A stretch of DNA of 64,000 nt from assembly GCA_036872755.1 (NCBI GenBank), contig JAVHNS010000009.1:1984001-2048000 (forward strand). The letters are read 5' to 3'. This DNA is from Orbilia blumenaviensis. Taxonomy: Eukaryota > Ascomycota > Orbiliomycetes > Orbiliales > Orbiliaceae. The notes below the pieces were generated by a model. It did not search any database, had not been told where the DNA came from, and worked only from the letters and a program-made list of their open reading frames with translations. The position numbers were made by a program, and so were the translations under genes. Positions 60,658 to 64,000 of this stretch are shown in pieces (position 1 is the first letter of the stretch; each line of letters starts with the position of its first letter).

Positions 60658-62575
60658 TTGTTTATCCGTCATTTTATGATCACCTCTATCATATTGTACC
60701 GTTTCGAATTCGTCGACCCAGGTAGTGGTCCTACCTCGTTCTTGTGTGACGTTGGTGTAAGATATCCACCGACCTCGAGTTTGGTGGTACAAGTATTATA
60801 TTATGGGATCACTTCTATCAACCACCGGGTTGATACCCTTTCTCCTCGTGGGCCTGGCCATACCCGCGAACTTACAAGGCGACAGAAAGGAGGGGCCAAA
60901 AGATACAATCTTAATGAATATGAAAATAATAGATATCTTGATGGATGTCGCTGGCCCAAGTCAGTTAAACGCCTGAAAGTCCACTAAGACCAATTTTTCC
61001 GACACACAGGTGGAAAAAAAGTCAAGACGTCCCTTGTAGATAAAACCTCAGTCTAATTCACCGGATGTGATCTGGCAATGAATAATAAGATTATTAGTGC
61101 CTTTTGGGATGCACAGAAGATAATGGAAATACCACCTAAGGAAGTAAATAATTTCCAAATTGAGTGGAATAGGCCGAATGCTGTTGAGATGCTTAGGTCG
61201 CCAGCAAGGACGAAGAAGTATCGTGGTACGATTCTTAGTCGGTACTTAGAACTATCCACCATCACAACCCCCTTATCTTTTGTACGATTGTATCTTAATT
61301 AATGGATGATGTGCCCGATTAGCAAGTATAAAAAATTTAGTCCATTTTTTTTTCTCGTGGATGATCCGAAGGAAACTATTTGGGTCTGGTGCGATGATCC
61401 TTTAGACCGATACAGCCCGAGACATCCTGATGGTCTCACATACGTTCCAATTCGGGTCGAATGTAGATATAAACTTTTACCTGGCATTTAGATTTGTAAA
61501 GTCTCTGGGGTAATCAAATAAGCTCAAGTCGGGACTTGAATGAATGGCGCAATGCAGGGAAGCAACCCTAGATGTATCAAGGATTAAATATTATAGGTTT
61601 TGTATGTTGTATACTATCTTGCATGCTGATAGATATATTATATCTGCTGTCGGATAAGAAAAATTTTTATCCAGGCGATGTTCCATCTTCCACACGTATC
61701 GACAGCCAATCAAGGTATTTGTTACAGTCAAGGAAAATGACAAATCCAAAAGCGGCGTCGCAGCGAGAACGCCCTTTCTAGTTCGACTTCTAGCTATTAG
61801 GGAGAATGAGCAGCCAGCTGCGTTCCCCAGTGTCTACTCGCAGGATTCTCACATAGATCTATAGACATGCGGATACTACCCGTTTCTACCAGAACTAGAG
61901 GAGCTATGGCCGTGAAACTACCGCTGCGATGGAGACTTGGGGCCCGAGAAATTGGGAACAACCGAGAATGGGATATTCGAGAAATGGGACGAAATTTTTC
62001 ATGGGGAGCCACCTGAGTTTACGAGGGAGCAGACGGTTGATATTTGCGTAAAATTGAATGGAACCGTGGCGTTGTTTTTTAATGATGGGTCGACGATATC
62101 TGAGGCTGGCGAGTGTCTAAAAATCGTGGGTCCCGAAAATTTCGTTTATGGGACTGACTATCGGGGTCTTGGACCTCCTCCCCCATCCCCGATCGTACGT
62201 ATGCCTCTCTAGAAGAGCCAGCTAGATGCGCATATGCGGGCAAAAGTTAGAAGTGCGGATGAAAATTCTGAGCCTTATGTATCGGGACGAAATTTCGGTT
62301 ACTCTCAAAATTCGGACCAAATTGATAAGATATCTCCTAATGGCGATGTCTAAGAGCTTAAGAAGTATGTGGGGGTCGACAGTCTTCATTATGCCTCCAC
62401 GGCATTACGCGGGTCTTTTATATTTGGCATTGGCGTATCAAAATCCGACCCTAGATATTACAATTGGGTGACCTGCGAGGCCACATGTACAAAATATTTT
62501 TGCGCAAACAATGCAGAACGGACTCTACGTTACCTAACACCCTGCCCAAGACTTGCAAGTGAATGCAAGAGTTAG
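60658..62575 (+). pseudogene. Long degraded gene (about 640 codons) of unknown family
   Basis: Two consecutive frames read as coherent protein. The first runs 60658-61491 with internal TAA at 60985, 61054 and 61300 and a TAG at 61489. The second, shifted by one base, runs from about 61620 to the TAG at 62573 with TAA 61655, TAG 61862, TGA 61913, TAG 62210 and TAA 62351. About a third of the random number of stops occur, and sequence on both sides of each stop continues smoothly, for example ETIWVWCDDPLDRYSPRHPD (near 61370-61430), VKENDKSKSGVAARTPFLVR (near 61725-61785) and YVGVDSLHYASTALRGSFIF (near 62370-62430). The change of frame at about 61490-61620 may be an intron or an indel. Family and start are unknown. 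Every stop can derive from a Gln or Arg codon by a C-to-T change. Confidence 0.55.
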
Positions 62576-62689
62576 GCATAATATTTGTAGGTTACACAAA
62601 CGTTTCCAAAACAGCTGCACGCCAGATGCGGACAACCAGCCACACCTAAAGTGAGGGAGCGTGTTGTGCATGGATCTGGAACGTCAACC

Positions 62690-63120
62690 ATGTCGAGCAC
62701 GTTGAGTTAACCTCCAATCCTGCGCGGTGTCGCGTCGGTCGAGGTCTCGTTTTGCATGTTTCAACTTGACATCTCCCAGCCCGCTGCTGAAATTCTGCGG
62801 GAAAACCTTGAAGTTGCTGCTGAATTGAATGCCCAAGGTCGGAAGGAAGTATCCAGCACAGAATCGCCGATGAGGCGCATGCCGTACGTTCCCTTGAGCT
62901 TAGCTTTGCATTGCTCTCTCTAATCATGGCTCCTTTGCATTGCAATTGCAGGCTATGCTTTGCGGGATTTCCTTGCCGATGACCAAGCACCTCCTGGATC
63001 CATACATACTACGCAAATCTATTCGATCAGATATGGAGCTCAGAATGGAAGGCACGGCCAAGACATCAAGGCTTCGACATGTGGTTTCTGGCTCCGGCTA
63101 CGGATGTTATCCCACCATAC
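62690..63120 (+). pseudogene. Fragment of a degraded gene, at least two exons
   Basis: A frame starting at ATG 62690 has a TAA at 62708, then continues as MFQLDISQPAAEILRENLEV to a GTACGT donor at 62884. After a CAATTGCAG acceptor, exon 62952-63120 continues in phase with one TGA at 62980, then FDQIWSSEWKARPRHQGFDM and WFLAPATDVIPPY before a GTATGT donor. The downstream exon was not found. Splice signals and residue composition suggest a once-functional gene; family not recognised. Confidence 0.35.
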
Positions 63121-64000
63121 GTATGTGCAATGTACGTAACATTCTCGCGCTATCAAGGCAGAATGATGCCAAAGATACATGCATACATATCAGCGGATTC
63201 GAACGTTTCTCCCGTCTCCCGTCCCTGCCGGCTTTCAGGCTGTGGGAAGAGCCCTTCCTGTTTTTAGTGAAGCGTGATGTGCCAAACATCAAATTGTGGG
63301 TAGCCCATGGCCAGTTCCAGTTTTAGCTGGGCCAGCCGGCCAATTGTCGGGCGCCAGCAACCATCCCTGTCGGCCAGCAAATAGTGATGCAGAACCACGA
63401 CCGCCTCAAACATATCGAATCAGACAATCCATGGAACGCTTCTTGCAGTGAACGCAAATGTACGAAGGGCCAAGACAACGGTGATTTGCGAATCCCGTCT
63501 GAAGTTGATTCGAAACAGGACCCAGTACCGTACCAGGACTATCTTGGGTTCTCTCGCCTCGGGATCAAGTGACGACGCTAAAAATTGCTCTTTCTTTGGA
63601 GCTCTTGGCCATCTTCAAATCTTCCTACCCGCTCGGCTAACCAGCTAGTCAATAGCTGGTTTGCTGGCCAGCGATGCAGCTAACCGGAATAGTCCTTTCG
63701 AGCTAACGTTTCGTTCGCTGGCAGGGCATTGACATGGCTCCTCACTTGTCGCCTGCCACCTGTTTCCCTCAGCATTTTGCATTCCCGTCAGCCAGCAGTG
63801 AAGCGGGGGAAGCCTGTCCAGCCAGTCTTAGCATCGGTCTTTGTGTGTGATATGATACTCACTCGCTTGGTCCAGCTAAATATGGTATATAGAAAACCCC
63901 CCTTCTTTTTTTTTCCACCATCACAGACAAGCTCTTGAAATCCCCAAAGTTCTCAAGGTAGCTCCTCTTAATATTCCGAAATCACGAGGAACCCGCTTTA
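63121..64000. other. Right edge of window, no supported gene
   Basis: GC-balanced with repeated GCCAGC/GGCCAGC words near 63330-63800, suggesting a degraded low-complexity or repeat-derived stretch. A gene could begin or continue past the edge, but nothing is decidable. Confidence 0.35.

Overview
This window is nuclear DNA from a filamentous ascomycete (Pezizomycotina). Short spliceosomal introns with GTRNGT donors, CTAAC/CTAAT-like branch sites and YAG acceptors interrupt most genes. The gene set is fungal: an ER Hsp70 ending in HDEL, a Lsb5-type VHS/GAT protein, LUC7, a mitochondrial hydroxyacid-oxoacid transhydrogenase, a dynamin-like GTPase, fungal NLR (STAND) receptors, F-box proteins, a 2EXR-type protein and a CFEM-like surface protein. 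The style of the NLRs and F-box genes recalls Orbiliomycetes (nematode-trapping fungi), but that placement is an impression, not a result.

Layout. 0-15 kb is accessory sequence: a divergent Hsp70-like ATPase (608-2979), a complete seven-exon NLR with an RRM-like N-terminus, SesB-type hydrolase, NACHT and WD40 array (4534-9615), an AT-rich stretch with a palindromic transposon-like element (10676-11259), and a heavily nonsense-mutated gene relic (about 12973-14547). 18-23 kb holds the housekeeping ER chaperone BiP/Kar2 and an F-box-like protein with a C-terminal membrane segment. 25-34 kb holds two paralogous F-box/zinc-binding proteins in inverted orientation, flanking a 2EXR-like gene and a secretory-pathway multi-pass membrane protein. 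34-41 kb holds the Lsb5-like endocytic adaptor and, on the minus strand, a second NLR (helical N-terminus, NACHT, ankyrin-like repeats).

42-55 kb is mostly core: a dynamin-family GTPase with a disordered basic insert, mitochondrial HOT, LUC7 and a conserved fungal protein of unknown role. 57-60 kb has a CFEM-like membrane protein, a small Cys/His protein and an unrecognised two-exon gene. From 60.6 kb to about 63.1 kb are one long and one short degraded gene.

The genes do not form one pathway. The main theme is innate-immunity-like and turnover machinery (two NLRs of different architecture, F-box proteins, an Hsp70-like ATPase) interleaved with housekeeping genes and decaying genes. No rRNA, tRNA or CRISPR was found. 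Exon borders were chosen by eye from splice signals and reading-frame phase, so single borders may be off.
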